DNA of 57,110 nt from JAFGBM01 sp964610155 (GCA_964610155.1 CAZSUY010000011.1:1-57110); one strand, 5' to 3'. Shown: positions 43,392 to 53,098, counted from the first letter of the stretch. Numbers and translations are program-made. The notes: a model not told the origin generated them from the letters alone.

Positions 43392-46300
43392 ATGCGTCTC
43401 ACGCTACGTGCCTTCGTGTCTGGGCTCTTGTCCTTTGCGCTGCTTGCGGCAATTCCGGTGCCAGCGAGTGCCGACCCCGTCGATGAAACCCTGTCCGCGG
43501 ATTCGGCATCAACGTTCGACCTGCCCGATGGTGGCGAGGCCGTCTTCAATCCAACGGACCCGCGTGGAGTTGGCGCGACCGTCGAAGTCGAGCCGGTCGA
43601 GACGGACGGCGCGACCGCGGTCACGCCCGATGGGATAGTCGTCGCCCTAGGTGACGGCGTCGACATCACCGCAACCTCGCCGACAGGTGAGGACATCCCC
43701 TCGCTTGAACACGAGATCACGATCATCCCGCCTGAGGACGACCAGTCTCCTGCGACCGATGAGATGACACCGGCCATCGAACTCACCTTCCCCGTCTCTC
43801 TCGAGGAGATCGAGGGGATTGACCTTGCGACCCTCGGGGTTTACAGCCGCGAGAGTGTAGACGACTCGTGGGTGTGGGTGCCCTCGGCTTATGACCCCGA
43901 CCTCGGAGCCGTCGTGGCGCAGAGCGATCACCTTTCAGAGTTCACGGTCATGGGGGCGTCCGCGGCTGCGGCGTCGGGCGCCACGGTTCCCCGAATCGCG
44001 CTCGACCCGGACAACGATGTGGGCTGGGGCTGGTGGAACGGTCACCGCGAGGGTGAGTTGGAGCACAGTTATGCGGTGTCTCTGCTCGTCAAGGAGATGC
44101 TCGAGGAGACCTGCCAGGCCGAGGTCCTCATTACCCGTGATGCTTCCATCTCGTCCGTGTTGCCGGCGACACGTGCCAACAGGGTCCGTAACTTCAACGC
44201 GGACATCTCGATGACGCTCGCGTTCAATGCTGCCAACATCCAGGGACCCGGTCAGCCGTGGGGCGTGTACAAGGACGGCGGTGTCGTGACGTACGCGGAG
44301 GCCGGCGACTCCGCCGACATCAATTTCACGAACCGTTTCAACACCATCATGCCCTCCTTCACGACAAGACCCAATGAGCGCGGCCCGCTGCTTTCGCACT
44401 CGCTGCTGCCGTACTCTCAGTTCGACAACGCCTCTGGTGTGCACGCGCACGTGGAGATGCTGTTCATCAATCACAGCTACGACTGGATCGTCATCCGGGA
44501 CCACCCGGACTGGGTTGCCGACGGGGTATACACCACGATTATCCAGCAGATAGAGGCAACCCCCGGTATCGCATGCGTCGAGCCCGTCACCCTCCCGGAG
44601 CCCCCGACGCAGGAGGAGATCGACGAGGTTCGTCAACTCGGCTACAACAACTACCAGAAGTACGGGACGGACCCCGTGAACCTCTCGACGGGAAACTACG
44701 TCATCTCGGAGGACGTCTTCACCCTCAGTGGTGTAGGCGACCAGGAGATCGACCTCACTCTTGCGTATAACGCTCTCGACGGTCGTGCCTCGCAGGTGGG
44801 CAACGGTTGGAACTTCGCCTACTCGTCCAGGGTCCAGCAGTACGACAACGGTTCGGTGATGGTGACCCTTGCCGACGGTAGGAGCGTCTTCTTCGAGTCC
44901 AACGGGAGTGGTGGGTTCGTCATGCCCGCGGGGGCCCGATCGTCGCTGGTGGCGACGGACACGGGCGTGCGTCTGACGTTCGGCGACAACACGAGCCTCG
45001 AGTTCACGATCGACGAGGAAACGGGGTATGGGGAGCTCACGCGCGCCATCGACCGGCAGGGGAACGCCTACACGCTCGCCTACGGCCCCTTGGCCGAGGC
45101 GGAAGAGAATGAGATCGTCTTCCCACCATTGCTGTCCATCACAGATGAGGCCGGCCAGACCGTGGCCGTCACGTCCACGCCCGAGGGAAGGATCACGGCC
45201 TTCACGCACCCAGACGGCAGGGTGTGGACCCTCGCGTACGACGACGCAGGGAACCTCACGTCCATCACGGACGGCGCGGACCGCACCAGTTCGTTCTCCT
45301 ACAACGCCGGAGGTCTGCTCTCTGTCGTCACGGGCGCGGACGGCGTCGACGAGATCACCAACGACTACGACGACGAAAGCCGAGTCGTCACCCAGACGGA
45401 TGGCGCGGGCAACGTCCGCACCATCGCCTACGGCGAGGACCGGGCGACGACCCTCACCGATGCCCTCGGAAACGCCAGCGTCATCACCCACAACGCCAAG
45501 GGCCAGGCGACCACTTCCCGTGACGCCGAGGGTGGCCTCACTCTTACCACCTACGACGCCAACTACAATCCGACGGAGTCCGTCGACGCCAACGGCAACA
45601 TCTTCCGCTCGACGTTCGACGCGTTCGGCCGTGTCCTGACCAGCACGAGTCCGCTCGGCGAGGTCACCAGCTTCACCTACAACGGCTCGGGCGACCTTAC
45701 GTCGATCACGATGCCGGATAGCAGCGGCGGCACGGCGACCACCTCGTTCGTCCTCAACTCCGATGGCCGTGCCATCGAGACGCACTTTCCCGACGGGACG
45801 GTGACGTATGCGACCTACGACGCCCACGGTGACGTCACCTCGCTCACCGACGCGCTCGGCAACACGACCACGTTCCTATACGACGCCCGGGGAAACACGT
45901 TGTCCGTCACGGATGCGCTCGACGACACCACCACGTCTACCTATGACCTCGCGAACCGCGTCACTTCGACCACGGACGCGCTCGGCAACACCACGACGCT
46001 GGCCTGGGACGCCGCCGACAACCTCACGAGCGTCACGGACGCCCTCGGCCAGGTCACGTCGTACGAGTACGACGCGAACGATTCGCTCGTGTCACAGACG
46101 GACCCTAAGGGTCTCGTCACGACGTTCGAGTACAACGTCAACTTGCAGGTCACCGCGGTGAACTATCCTGACGGCACCCGGGAGATGCTGGCGTACGACG
46201 CCGAGCACCATCTAGTGCTCCGGACCAACGCCGACGGCACCACGCGCACCTGGGAGTACGACGCGCTCGGGCGTGCCACCGCGATGGTCGACGAGACCGG

Positions 46301-49300
46301 TGGCCGCTGGGTTACGGAGTACGACGCGATCGGCAACGCCGTAGCGACGGTCGACCCCAACGGGAACCGCACCGCTACCGCCTTCGACGCGGTCCGACGG
46401 CCCACCGCCACCACGGACGCGCTCGGCAACACCTCGAGCGTGGCGTTCAACGCCGCAGGACTCGTCTCGTCCTCGACGGACGAGCTCGGGCGAAGCACGA
46501 GTTTCGCCTACGACTCGATGGGCCGGCTTCTCGGCACGACACGCCCCGACGGTACGACCACCGCGTTCGGCTACGACGCTGCGGGCCGTGTGACGTCAGC
46601 GACGGATGCTCGCGGGTTCACCACGGCATACGAGTACGACGCCCTGGGCCGCGAGACCGCCATGGTCGACGCGCTCGGGGGCCGCACCACGACGGAATAC
46701 GACGCGGCCGGGAACCTCACGGCGAGGACCAACGCGCTGGGTGCCACGACCGAATACGCCCACGACGCGCTCTCGCGCACGGTCTCAGTCACGGATGCGC
46801 TCGGCGGAACCCTGACCACGGGCTACGACCCGGTCGGGAACGTCCTCGCCTCGACGGACGCGCTCGGGCGAGTCACGGCGTTCACGTACGACTCGATGAG
46901 CCGCCTGGCCTCGACGACCCTGCCCGACGGCGCGATTACGGGCTACGCCTACAACACGATGGGCGACCTTGTCACCGTCACGAACCCGCTCGGCGCGACC
47001 ATCGGCTACGAGTACGACCCGATGGGCCGCGAGACCGCTCGAGTCGACGAGGCGGGGGAGCGCTGGACAACGGAGTACGACGCCGTGGGCAATGCGATCG
47101 CGACCGTGGACCCCACGGGTGCGCGCACCACGATGGAGTATGACGCCCTGGGCCAGCAGGTGGCGAGCACGGACGCGGTCGCGGGCCGCACGTCGCGGAC
47201 GTTCAACGCCGTGGGCGTGGTGGTGGGCGTGACGGATGCCCTCGGCCAGACCACGGGCTACGCCTACGACGCAAGGGATCGCCTCACGTCGGTCACGACG
47301 CCTCAGGGCGCGACCACCGAGTTCGGGTATGACGCCAACGGGAACGCGACCACGTTGCGGAATGCCCTGGGTGAGGTGCTCACAGTGGAGTTCGACGCGC
47401 TGAACCGTCCCGTGGCCCAGGTGGCTCCCGACGGTGGTCGCAGCGTCACCACCTACGACGCCCTCGGTCGCACCATCGCGGTGACGGACCCGAACGGCGC
47501 GACGAAGCACTACGGGTACGACGCGCTCGGTCGCCTCACGACCCGCTCCGACGGCGAGGGCTTCACGACCTCCAACGCCTACGACGCTGTGGGCAACCTG
47601 CTCTCGGTCACCGACTCCCGCGGGGGAGCGAGCACGTCGACGTACGACGTGGTCAACCGCCCGGTGACGTTGACCGACGCGCTAGGCGCCACGACGACGA
47701 CGGCCTACGACCTCGCGGGCCGCGTGGTCTCGACGACCGATCCCGCGGGCATCGTCAAGCGCTACACGTACGACGCGCGCGGCCTCCTGACCGCGACGAC
47801 AGAGAACTACGTGGCCGATGCGGCCCCTTCGGCGTCGGTCAACGTCACCACATCCACGGGGTACGACGCCCGCGGCCTCGCGACTTCGGTCACGGACCCT
47901 CGCGGCAACGCGACCACCTACACGCGTGACGAGGTGGGTCGCCTCACGGCGGAGACCGACGCGTTGGGCCGGTCGACGTCCACGGAGTATGACGCGCTCG
48001 GGCGACCGACGACCGTGACTGCGGCGGACGGTTCCGTGTCGATCACGTCCTACACGGAGGATGGCATGGTGGCCCGGGTGGTGCGCCCCGACCAGACCGT
48101 GGACTACACCTATGACGCGGTCGGCAACCGACTGACGATGGAGGACAACCTGGGGACGTCCTCCTGGACGTACGACTGGGCGGGCCGCTCCGTCTCCGAG
48201 ACGGACGCGCGCGGGAACACGACCACCCACGCCTACGACCTAGCGGGCAACCTCGCGGGCATCGCGTATGCGGATGGCCGGACGGTCGAGCGCACGTTCG
48301 ACGGGCGCGGACTCACGGTGTCTCAGACGGATACTACGGCCGCGGGCGTGGCGTCGGTGACGACGTTCGCCTACGACGAGACGGGCGCCATGATCGGTCA
48401 GGCGCGGGCCTCGGGCCTTGAGGCCGAGATCGACCGCGACCTGGCGGGACGGGTCACGGAAATCACTTACACAGGCCTCGGCGTTACGGGATTCACTCCG
48501 CCGTGGGGTGAGGTGAATCGGTCGTCGGCTGTTCTGGGTAATGCGTATGGGCATTGTAAGGCGAATGGGAATGGTCATCCGAATCAGCAGCCTGCGGGGT
48601 GTTCGACGGGGACGCTTGCGTTTGCGTATGAGTATGACGAGCGGGGGTTGGTGGCGAAGCGGGATGTGATTTCGGATGAGGCGATCACGGAGACGACGTA
48701 TGTGCATGACGGGTTGGGTCGTTTGACGCGTTCGGTTACGGGTGGTGTGGCGACGTTCTATGGGTGGGATGCGGCTTCGAACCTGGTGGGTGAGGGTGGG
48801 ACGGATGATCCGTCGACGGCGAGAACAGGGGATGTGTATGCGATCGCTCGGACGGTTGATGAGGCCAATCAACTGGTGACGTTGGTGAAACGCCCGATCG
48901 GTATGCCCGGGGGCAAGGTTGCCACTACGGAGTTTTCGTATGACGGGCGGGGTAATCGCACGGGGTCGGTGACGACCACACAGACCGGCAACAAGACGCA
49001 TGTGGAATCGTCGTCGACGTTGGTGTATGACTCGATGGATCAACTGACCTCAACGACCGGTTCGGAGGGTTCGGCGTCGTGGGTCAGGGATGGTGTGGGT
49101 CGTGCGCTTGAGGTGACCGAGGATGGGGTGATGTCGGCGAGGCTCTATGACGGATTGACGGTCGTCGCCCAGGGTGACACCCAGCTCACGATGGGCCCGA
49201 CCGGTCAGGCGTTGACGGAGTCGACGACCACGACGACCACGAAGGGCAAAAACACCACCACGACAGTGGACACGGTGGATGTGCTGACCGATGTGTTGGG

Positions 49301-50759
49301 TTCTGTGGTCGCGACGGCCTCAGGTGGTGTGATTTCTGCGGACCTGGCGCTCTTTGGTGACTTCGGTGACCTGTTGACGACACCGAAACAGGACACCATA
49401 ACGGGGTTCACGGGCAAGATCGCGACGGCTGGTTTGGTGGAGTTCGCATCCCGCACCTATGACCCCAACACTCGCCAGTGGGTGCAGGACGATCGGTATC
49501 GTGGCGCCACCACCCGCTCGGCCTCCATGAACCGGTATGCGTATGTGGAGGGTGCACCCGAGTCGTTCGTGGATGTGTTGGGGTTCTTTAGGGCACGGGC
49601 GGCACTTGAGGCGCAGAGGCTCGCGAGTTTGGATGCGGCATTCCAGTCCGCGATCGATGAGCTCAACCAGTTTGTGGCCTCTCAGGCCCGGCTTACGGGG
49701 GAGTGGACGGCGGCGCAGATGATGGCCTCCTACAACATGTTCCACGCCAGTGATGACCCGGTGGTTAGGGCCGCGATGGATCAGATCGCCCGTGAAGCGT
49801 TCTACGGGGTGTGGGACTACAAGTATCAGCAAAAGGTGCAGGTCGCATTGGCGGAGAAGGCTCAGCGGGAGGCGACGGCGGAGCGGAACAGGAAGCTCGC
49901 GGCGATCGATGCCATGGACGAACGGGCCCAGCAAAAGATTGCCGCCGAGGCGGGCAACACGTTGTTCTATGACATGGTGACCTTTGGGCAGGCGACGGTT
50001 TCTGCGCTGGCTTCTGTTTGGTGGGATGTCAACCGCGGAATGGCTAAAGCGGAATGGGACACCCTGGTCGCCGTCTATGATCTTTCGACCGTCAGTCTGA
50101 TCTTCACACCTGACCGGTTCTCCGGTCGTATCGCCGACTTCGCTGCGGGGGTTGAGGAGAACGGCTTGGGGGCTCAACTTGTCATTACGTTCGACCCCAT
50201 ATATCACCTACTGGCGGCGGGAGATGAAACCATCCAAGCGGTCGAAAGCGGCGACTGGGAGGGTGTTGGCGAAGGAATCATTCATACAGGAGTCGCCATC
50301 CTTGAGACTGCAGCCGTTGCCACTATCGGGGCGAAACCGTTCGCTCCACGCAGCAGCAACTCAACAGCGACCGTTCCTGCCGCAAACACCGGTCTCGCGA
50401 CTGCCCCGAACGAGACGGTGTTCTGGTCGGGAATCAAGGGTGGTGACCAGGCTGCGGCGAGTTGGGCTAGCAAGAACGGCGGCGTGACGCTCGAAACTAT
50501 GATGACGCAGCGAGGTGTCACCTTGCCTGCGTGGGACGCGAGCAACCCGGCGGTCGTGAGTGCTTGGCGTCAGGCGTCGGCCGAGTTCGCGCAAGGAGCG
50601 CGAGGTAACGTCACGGTGCTACAAGGAGACGCTATCCGGATCAACAGTGTCTGGGCTGAGGTTGAGTACCCAGCGCTGACGACGAACCCGAACGTCACGT
50701 CGATCACCGCCGTCAATCCGGCAACTGGATCGAGCACGGTTCTTTGGACGAGACCATGA
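43392..50759 (+). CDS. Secreted RHS/YD-repeat polymorphic toxin protein
   Basis: The product has 2455 residues. Layout: Sec signal peptide 1-28 (cleavage after ASA); an N-terminal domain to about 195; a region of about 200-396 resembling an Amidase_3 fold (RIALDPDNDVGWGWWNGHREGELEHS, then TRANRVRNFNADISMTLAFNA) with the histidine ligands mostly lost; a DUF6531-like domain from about 426 (DPVNLSTGNYVISEDVF); dozens of YD repeats, about 590-1990; and a core end SASMNRYAYVEGAPESFVDVLGFF near 2061 in place of the usual DPxG. A hydrophobic pre-toxin region runs to about 2329. The toxin tip of about 125 residues follows a VPAANTG motif and starts NETVFWSGIKGG. The family of the tip is not named with confidence. 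Codon use shifts towards A/T-ending codons from about 48485 on. Its stop overlaps the immunity start (ATGA). Confidence 0.9.
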   Translation: MRLTLRAFVSGLLSFALLAAIPVPASADPVDETLSADSASTFDLPDGGEAVFNPTDPRGVGATVEVEPVETDGATAVTPDGIVVALGDGVDITATSPTGEDIPSLEHEITIIPPEDDQSPATDEMTPAIELTFPVSLEEIEGIDLATLGVYSRESVDDSWVWVPSAYDPDLGAVVAQSDHLSEFTVMGASAAAASGATVPRIALDPDNDVGWGWWNGHREGELEHSYAVSLLVKEMLEETCQAEVLITRDASISSVLPATRANRVRNFNADISMTLAFNAANIQGPGQPWGVYKDGGVVTYAEAGDSADINFTNRFNTIMPSFTTRPNERGPLLSHSLLPYSQFDNASGVHAHVEMLFINHSYDWIVIRDHPDWVADGVYTTIIQQIEATPGIACVEPVTLPEPPTQEEIDEVRQLGYNNYQKYGTDPVNLSTGNYVISEDVFTLSGVGDQEIDLTLAYNALDGRASQVGNGWNFAYSSRVQQYDNGSVMVTLADGRSVFFESNGSGGFVMPAGARSSLVATDTGVRLTFGDNTSLEFTIDEETGYGELTRAIDRQGNAYTLAYGPLAEAEENEIVFPPLLSITDEAGQTVAVTSTPEGRITAFTHPDGRVWTLAYDDAGNLTSITDGADRTSSFSYNAGGLLSVVTGADGVDEITNDYDDESRVVTQTDGAGNVRTIAYGEDRATTLTDALGNASVITHNAKGQATTSRDAEGGLTLTTYDANYNPTESVDANGNIFRSTFDAFGRVLTSTSPLGEVTSFTYNGSGDLTSITMPDSSGGTATTSFVLNSDGRAIETHFPDGTVTYATYDAHGDVTSLTDALGNTTTFLYDARGNTLSVTDALDDTTTSTYDLANRVTSTTDALGNTTTLAWDAADNLTSVTDALGQVTSYEYDANDSLVSQTDPKGLVTTFEYNVNLQVTAVNYPDGTREMLAYDAEHHLVLRTNADGTTRTWEYDALGRATAMVDETGGRWVTEYDAIGNAVATVDPNGNRTATAFDAVRRPTATTDALGNTSSVAFNAAGLVSSSTDELGRSTSFAYDSMGRLLGTTRPDGTTTAFGYDAAGRVTSATDARGFTTAYEYDALGRETAMVDALGGRTTTEYDAAGNLTARTNALGATTEYAHDALSRTVSVTDALGGTLTTGYDPVGNVLASTDALGRVTAFTYDSMSRLASTTLPDGAITGYAYNTMGDLVTVTNPLGATIGYEYDPMGRETARVDEAGERWTTEYDAVGNAIATVDPTGARTTMEYDALGQQVASTDAVAGRTSRTFNAVGVVVGVTDALGQTTGYAYDARDRLTSVTTPQGATTEFGYDANGNATTLRNALGEVLTVEFDALNRPVAQVAPDGGRSVTTYDALGRTIAVTDPNGATKHYGYDALGRLTTRSDGEGFTTSNAYDAVGNLLSVTDSRGGASTSTYDVVNRPVTLTDALGATTTTAYDLAGRVVSTTDPAGIVKRYTYDARGLLTATTENYVADAAPSASVNVTTSTGYDARGLATSVTDPRGNATTYTRDEVGRLTAETDALGRSTSTEYDALGRPTTVTAADGSVSITSYTEDGMVARVVRPDQTVDYTYDAVGNRLTMEDNLGTSSWTYDWAGRSVSETDARGNTTTHAYDLAGNLAGIAYADGRTVERTFDGRGLTVSQTDTTAAGVASVTTFAYDETGAMIGQARASGLEAEIDRDLAGRVTEITYTGLGVTGFTPPWGEVNRSSAVLGNAYGHCKANGNGHPNQQPAGCSTGTLAFAYEYDERGLVAKRDVISDEAITETTYVHDGLGRLTRSVTGGVATFYGWDAASNLVGEGGTDDPSTARTGDVYAIARTVDEANQLVTLVKRPIGMPGGKVATTEFSYDGRGNRTGSVTTTQTGNKTHVESSSTLVYDSMDQLTSTTGSEGSASWVRDGVGRALEVTEDGVMSARLYDGLTVVAQGDTQLTMGPTGQALTESTTTTTTKGKNTTTTVDTVDVLTDVLGSVVATASGGVISADLALFGDFGDLLTTPKQDTITGFTGKIATAGLVEFASRTYDPNTRQWVQDDRYRGATTRSASMNRYAYVEGAPESFVDVLGFFRARAALEAQRLASLDAAFQSAIDELNQFVASQARLTGEWTAAQMMASYNMFHASDDPVVRAAMDQIAREAFYGVWDYKYQQKVQVALAEKAQREATAERNRKLAAIDAMDERAQQKIAAEAGNTLFYDMVTFGQATVSALASVWWDVNRGMAKAEWDTLVAVYDLSTVSLIFTPDRFSGRIADFAAGVEENGLGAQLVITFDPIYHLLAAGDETIQAVESGDWEGVGEGIIHTGVAILETAAVATIGAKPFAPRSSNSTATVPAANTGLATAPNETVFWSGIKGGDQAAASWASKNGGVTLETMMTQRGVTLPAWDASNPAVVSAWRQASAEFAQGARGNVTVLQGDAIRINSVWAEVEYPALTTNPNVTSITAVNPATGSSTVLWTRP
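48506..48558 (+). repeat. RHS core segment repeated at the window end
   Basis: This 53-base stretch matches 57058-57110 with one mismatch (48530/57082). Both copies read GEVNRSSAVLGNAYGHC in frame. It marks the start of the compositionally distinct RHS core. Confidence 0.95.
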
Positions 50760-51061
50760 CCATTGACCCGGCGCGGCTGAGCGAGGCCATCGTCATCTGG
50801 ACCGGCTGGGGCGCTTCGGCGTGGCCAGACCGCGATGAAGCCCGCGTCGTGGACGTCTTCGGTGACGACCTCGCACTCGGCCTCCTGCCAGCGATTCGAC
50901 GAGCGGAGGAGGAGTTCTACGAGTCGGACGCGAAGTACACCGTCGAGGATCTTGCCCAGATGGGAGACGTTGCTGCCGAGCGCTTCAGGCGGTCCCATCC
51001 TGAGATTCGCGATGAAGCGGTCCGTGCGTTGGCGTGGTGCTACACGTATGACTTCAAGTAG
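50756..51061 (+). CDS. Putative immunity protein for the RHS tip
   Basis: The 101-residue, acidic, soluble, helical protein contains WPDRDEARVVDVFGDDLALGLLPAIRRAEEEFYESDAKYT and ends HPEIRDEAVRALAWCYTYDFK. Its ATG overlaps the RHS stop (ATGA), the usual place of a cognate immunity gene. A related protein at 56629-56928 shares the W-x...RD-AR, FY-x-x-DA and CY-x-D-x-K positions. The next toxin gene starts 14 bases before its stop. Confidence 0.75.
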   Translation: MTIDPARLSEAIVIWTGWGASAWPDRDEARVVDVFGDDLALGLLPAIRRAEEEFYESDAKYTVEDLAQMGDVAAERFRRSHPEIRDEAVRALAWCYTYDFK

Positions 51062-51683
51062 ACCAAGACTTGATCTGCGGGCCGTTCGTTGGCGCGGCTG
51101 GGCTGGGCCCTTACTGGCCGCTTGCCTCGCGGTCTTGGCAGGCACGCTGACTGCTGGACTGGCTTCGGCCGCCGCGGCGGGATTCCATTCGTACGACGCT
51201 TTGATCTACACGTATGACGGTGCCGCCCACAGTGTGCAGGCGCACACCAGTGCGGAAGCGCCTGTCGTGTCGCACGAGGTGTCTGAGGGCGTCTTGGGGG
51301 CCGTGGCGAACACCGTCGGGCCTCTCCCTGTCTTGCTGCCGAAATCTGTTGCCGCAAACACCGGGCCAAGGTTCGTGGCAGCGGCCGATGGCACGATTAT
51401 CGACACCATGGCTCCGGCCCTCGCGCAACAGATCGATGACGTGGTTACGTCACTGAGGACTACGGGGACGCCGCCCACTGGGGTGTATCAGGGAGGCTAC
51501 AGAGGTCAGCCTGGCGTATACGCGAACCTCGGGGGTGATCTACCGCCGCAGCCGATCGGCTACTACACCGAAAGCGGCGTCTGGCCCGGTGCCCCCGGGA
51601 CCGAGCGAATTGTCATTGGCCAACAGCCTGGCGAGGTGTGGTATTCGCCAGATCACTACGGGACGTTTAGGAGTTGGCCGTGA
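51048..51683 (+). CDS. SVAAN-leader toxin 1, microbial RNase (barnase/RNase Sa type)
   Basis: The product has 211 residues. Residues 1-45 are a signal peptide with a long basic start (hydrophobic 21-42, ASA sites). The shared motif SYDALIYTYDGAAHSVQAHT (49-67) and KSVAANTG (99-106) follow. The C-terminal 105 residues are a guanyl-specific RNase domain with the family pattern YTES-x-VWPGAPGTERIVI and GEVWYSPDHYGTF, which puts the catalytic residues at E175, R187 and H203. The domain is identical to that of the gene at 53095, but the leader differs. The barstar-like gene overlaps its stop. Confidence 0.88.
   Translation: MTSSRPRLDLRAVRWRGWAGPLLAACLAVLAGTLTAGLASAAAAGFHSYDALIYTYDGAAHSVQAHTSAEAPVVSHEVSEGVLGAVANTVGPLPVLLPKSVAANTGPRFVAAADGTIIDTMAPALAQQIDDVVTSLRTTGTPPTGVYQGGYRGQPGVYANLGGDLPPQPIGYYTESGVWPGAPGTERIVIGQQPGEVWYSPDHYGTFRSWP
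51345..51360 (+). repeat. Conserved junction motif at the leader/toxin boundary
   Basis: TCTGTTGCCGCAAACA encodes S-V-A-A-N-(S/T). Further copies lie at 52392-52407, 53362-53377, 54409-54424, 55382-55397 and, with one change (AGACA), 56490-56505. The RHS gene has the core TGCCGCAAACACCGG at 50378-50392, at its own pre-toxin/toxin boundary. The codons are constant while the flanking leaders diverge. Confidence 0.9.
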
Positions 51684-52108
51684 AAACCAACTGGATCGCG
51701 TTGCCAGCCTCGCCGACCCTTGAGGAGCGGAGCGAACCGTACCTCGTTCGCGTGAGCGAGGGTGCGAACCTTCGCCAATACCTCGCGTCCGCGGGTGCGA
51801 GCGTCGTTGACATAGACATTGGAGATTCGCGAAATCTCGTCGACGTGCTTGGATCGCTGAAGGAAGTTCTCCACTTCCCGTCTTGGTGCGGGTCGGGTTG
51901 GGACTCGGTGCACGACGCGTTCTCCGAGTTGCGCTCGGCTTGGCCGCTTCCACTCGCCATCATCGTCGCGGGGCTCCCACGACTAATGGTGGAGAGGCAA
52001 CATCTGGCGCTCAACACGGTTCTTGGGTTGAGCCGACTGTGCGAGGAGTTCTCAATCGCTGGCGACCAAGTGCTGGTGTTCTACATGAGCGAACGCCCGG
52101 GAACGTGA
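51680..52108 (+). CDS. Barstar-like immunity protein, copy 1
   Basis: The 142-residue protein has a C-terminal half that follows the barstar family: GASVVDIDIGDSRNLVDVLGSLKEVLHFPSWCGSGWDSVHDAFSELRSAWPLPLAIIVAG. Barstars bind and plug the active site of barnase-type RNases in the cytosol. The GTG overlaps the toxin stop (GTGA), with AGGAG eight bases before it. It has a second, identical copy at 53697. The next toxin gene starts seven bases after its stop. Confidence 0.87.
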   Translation: MKTNWIALPASPTLEERSEPYLVRVSEGANLRQYLASAGASVVDIDIGDSRNLVDVLGSLKEVLHFPSWCGSGWDSVHDAFSELRSAWPLPLAIIVAGLPRLMVERQHLALNTVLGLSRLCEEFSIAGDQVLVFYMSERPGT

Positions 52109-52115
52109 CCTGGTC

Positions 52116-52748
52116 ATGACGCCGGGCGTGATGCGAAGCGTCGTTGGGTGGTTTCTGCGTGTTGCCGTCCCGCAGATGGTTTTCGCGATTTGCGTCTCGT
52201 TTACCCTCGCTGTCTCCGTTCCGGTCTCGACACACGCGTACGACACGGCGGCACCAATGTACGACGGCGCTTCCCACAGTGCGCAGGCGCACACCGGTGA
52301 GGCCATGCTGCTGACAGCCGGACGCGTGCCCGAAGGTGCCCAGAGGGCCGTGGCGACCGCGACGGGGCCTCTCTCTGTCGTGTTGCTGAAGTCTGTTGCC
52401 GCAAACAGCGAGGTAGCTGCCACAAGATCGTTCGGAAGCGGTGCTGGACCCCATACGGCACAGGTCACAGTGACCCGTGGAGGTACGAGTACGACGACGA
52501 CGTTCACCAGCGGCGGGATGACTGCGGAGGAGGCGGCTTTGGGTTTCCCTCGGTCGAGCCTCGCGACTCATACTGAGGCTCGTGCGATGGCACAGTTAGG
52601 CATCAGCGAGGGAGACTCGGTGTTGATTCAGGGCACGCTCCCTCCGTGCCCTGCTTGTAAAGGGGTGATGAACTCCGTTGCGAATAGCACGGGGGCTTCG
52701 ATCACTTACGAGTGGCCTGGTGGTATGTGGACGGCGAGTGCCGGATGA
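52116..52748 (+). CDS. SVAAN-leader toxin 2, cytidine deaminase-like
   Basis: The product has 210 residues. The signal peptide is 1-40, then HAYDTAAPMYDGASHSAQAHT and KSVAANS (92-98). The C-terminal domain has the zinc motifs of the deaminase superfamily: H152 and E154 in THTEARAM, C178 and C181 in PPCPACKGVMNS, with GASITYEW after. The layout resembles polymorphic-toxin deaminases that act on nucleic acids or nucleotides. The substrate is not known. The leader is identical to that of the gene at 54133. An Imm10-like gene overlaps its stop. Confidence 0.82.
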   Translation: MTPGVMRSVVGWFLRVAVPQMVFAICVSFTLAVSVPVSTHAYDTAAPMYDGASHSAQAHTGEAMLLTAGRVPEGAQRAVATATGPLSVVLLKSVAANSEVAATRSFGSGAGPHTAQVTVTRGGTSTTTTFTSGGMTAEEAALGFPRSSLATHTEARAMAQLGISEGDSVLIQGTLPPCPACKGVMNSVANSTGASITYEWPGGMWTASAG

Positions 52749-53098
52749 GCGCCACAGTCGGGTACGTCCAAGACGAAGGTCTCAACTTCGAGGCTCTTGT
52801 GATCCTCGATGATTCGGGCGATGTCCTGGAAATCCAGCGCTCCCTGGGAGTTGATGACCAGGACGCCGCGCTCCACATGGACACTTACTGCATCGTGCGG
52901 GGCGGTCTCACCCATTACGGCGGGGTTCTTAGTTGGGGTCTGAGCCATGACCTGCTAGTTGTGAAGTTGGATCTGGAGGCGGCAGAGGCACTTCAGTTGC
53001 CACAGGAACTCGTTGTTGCGGTGTCACCGGATGGCTCACAGATGATCTTGCAGTACATGGAACGACTGCTGGGAGTGATTCGGAGCGACAAGCCGTGA
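52745..53098 (+). CDS. Imm10-like immunity protein
   Basis: The 117-residue protein has LEIQRSLGVDDQDAALHMDTYCIV and THYGGVLSWGLSHDLLVVKLDLEAAEALQLPQEL, a pattern remembered for the Imm10 family of toxin immunity proteins. The assignment was not checked by search. The ATG overlaps the deaminase stop (ATGA). Its own stop overlaps the next toxin start (GTGA). It is presumed to neutralise the deaminase-like toxin. Confidence 0.68.
   Translation: MSATVGYVQDEGLNFEALVILDDSGDVLEIQRSLGVDDQDAALHMDTYCIVRGGLTHYGGVLSWGLSHDLLVVKLDLEAAEALQLPQELVVAVSPDGSQMILQYMERLLGVIRSDKP

Larger units (their letters stand above)
51341..52408 (+). repeat. 1068-bp direct repeat, copy A
   Basis: The sequence appears identical to 53358-54425, offset 2017 bp. 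It runs from one SVAAN junction to the next: RNase domain, barstar-like gene, and the whole leader of the following toxin. Both ends lie within or within four bases of TCTGTTGCCGCAAACA. Confidence 0.92.

Noticed and set aside
43935..45827. 630-codon open frame on the minus strand inside the RHS gene.
   Set aside because: It is an Arg/Val/Gly-rich shadow caused by high GC and by YD-repeat codons on the other strand, with no domain.
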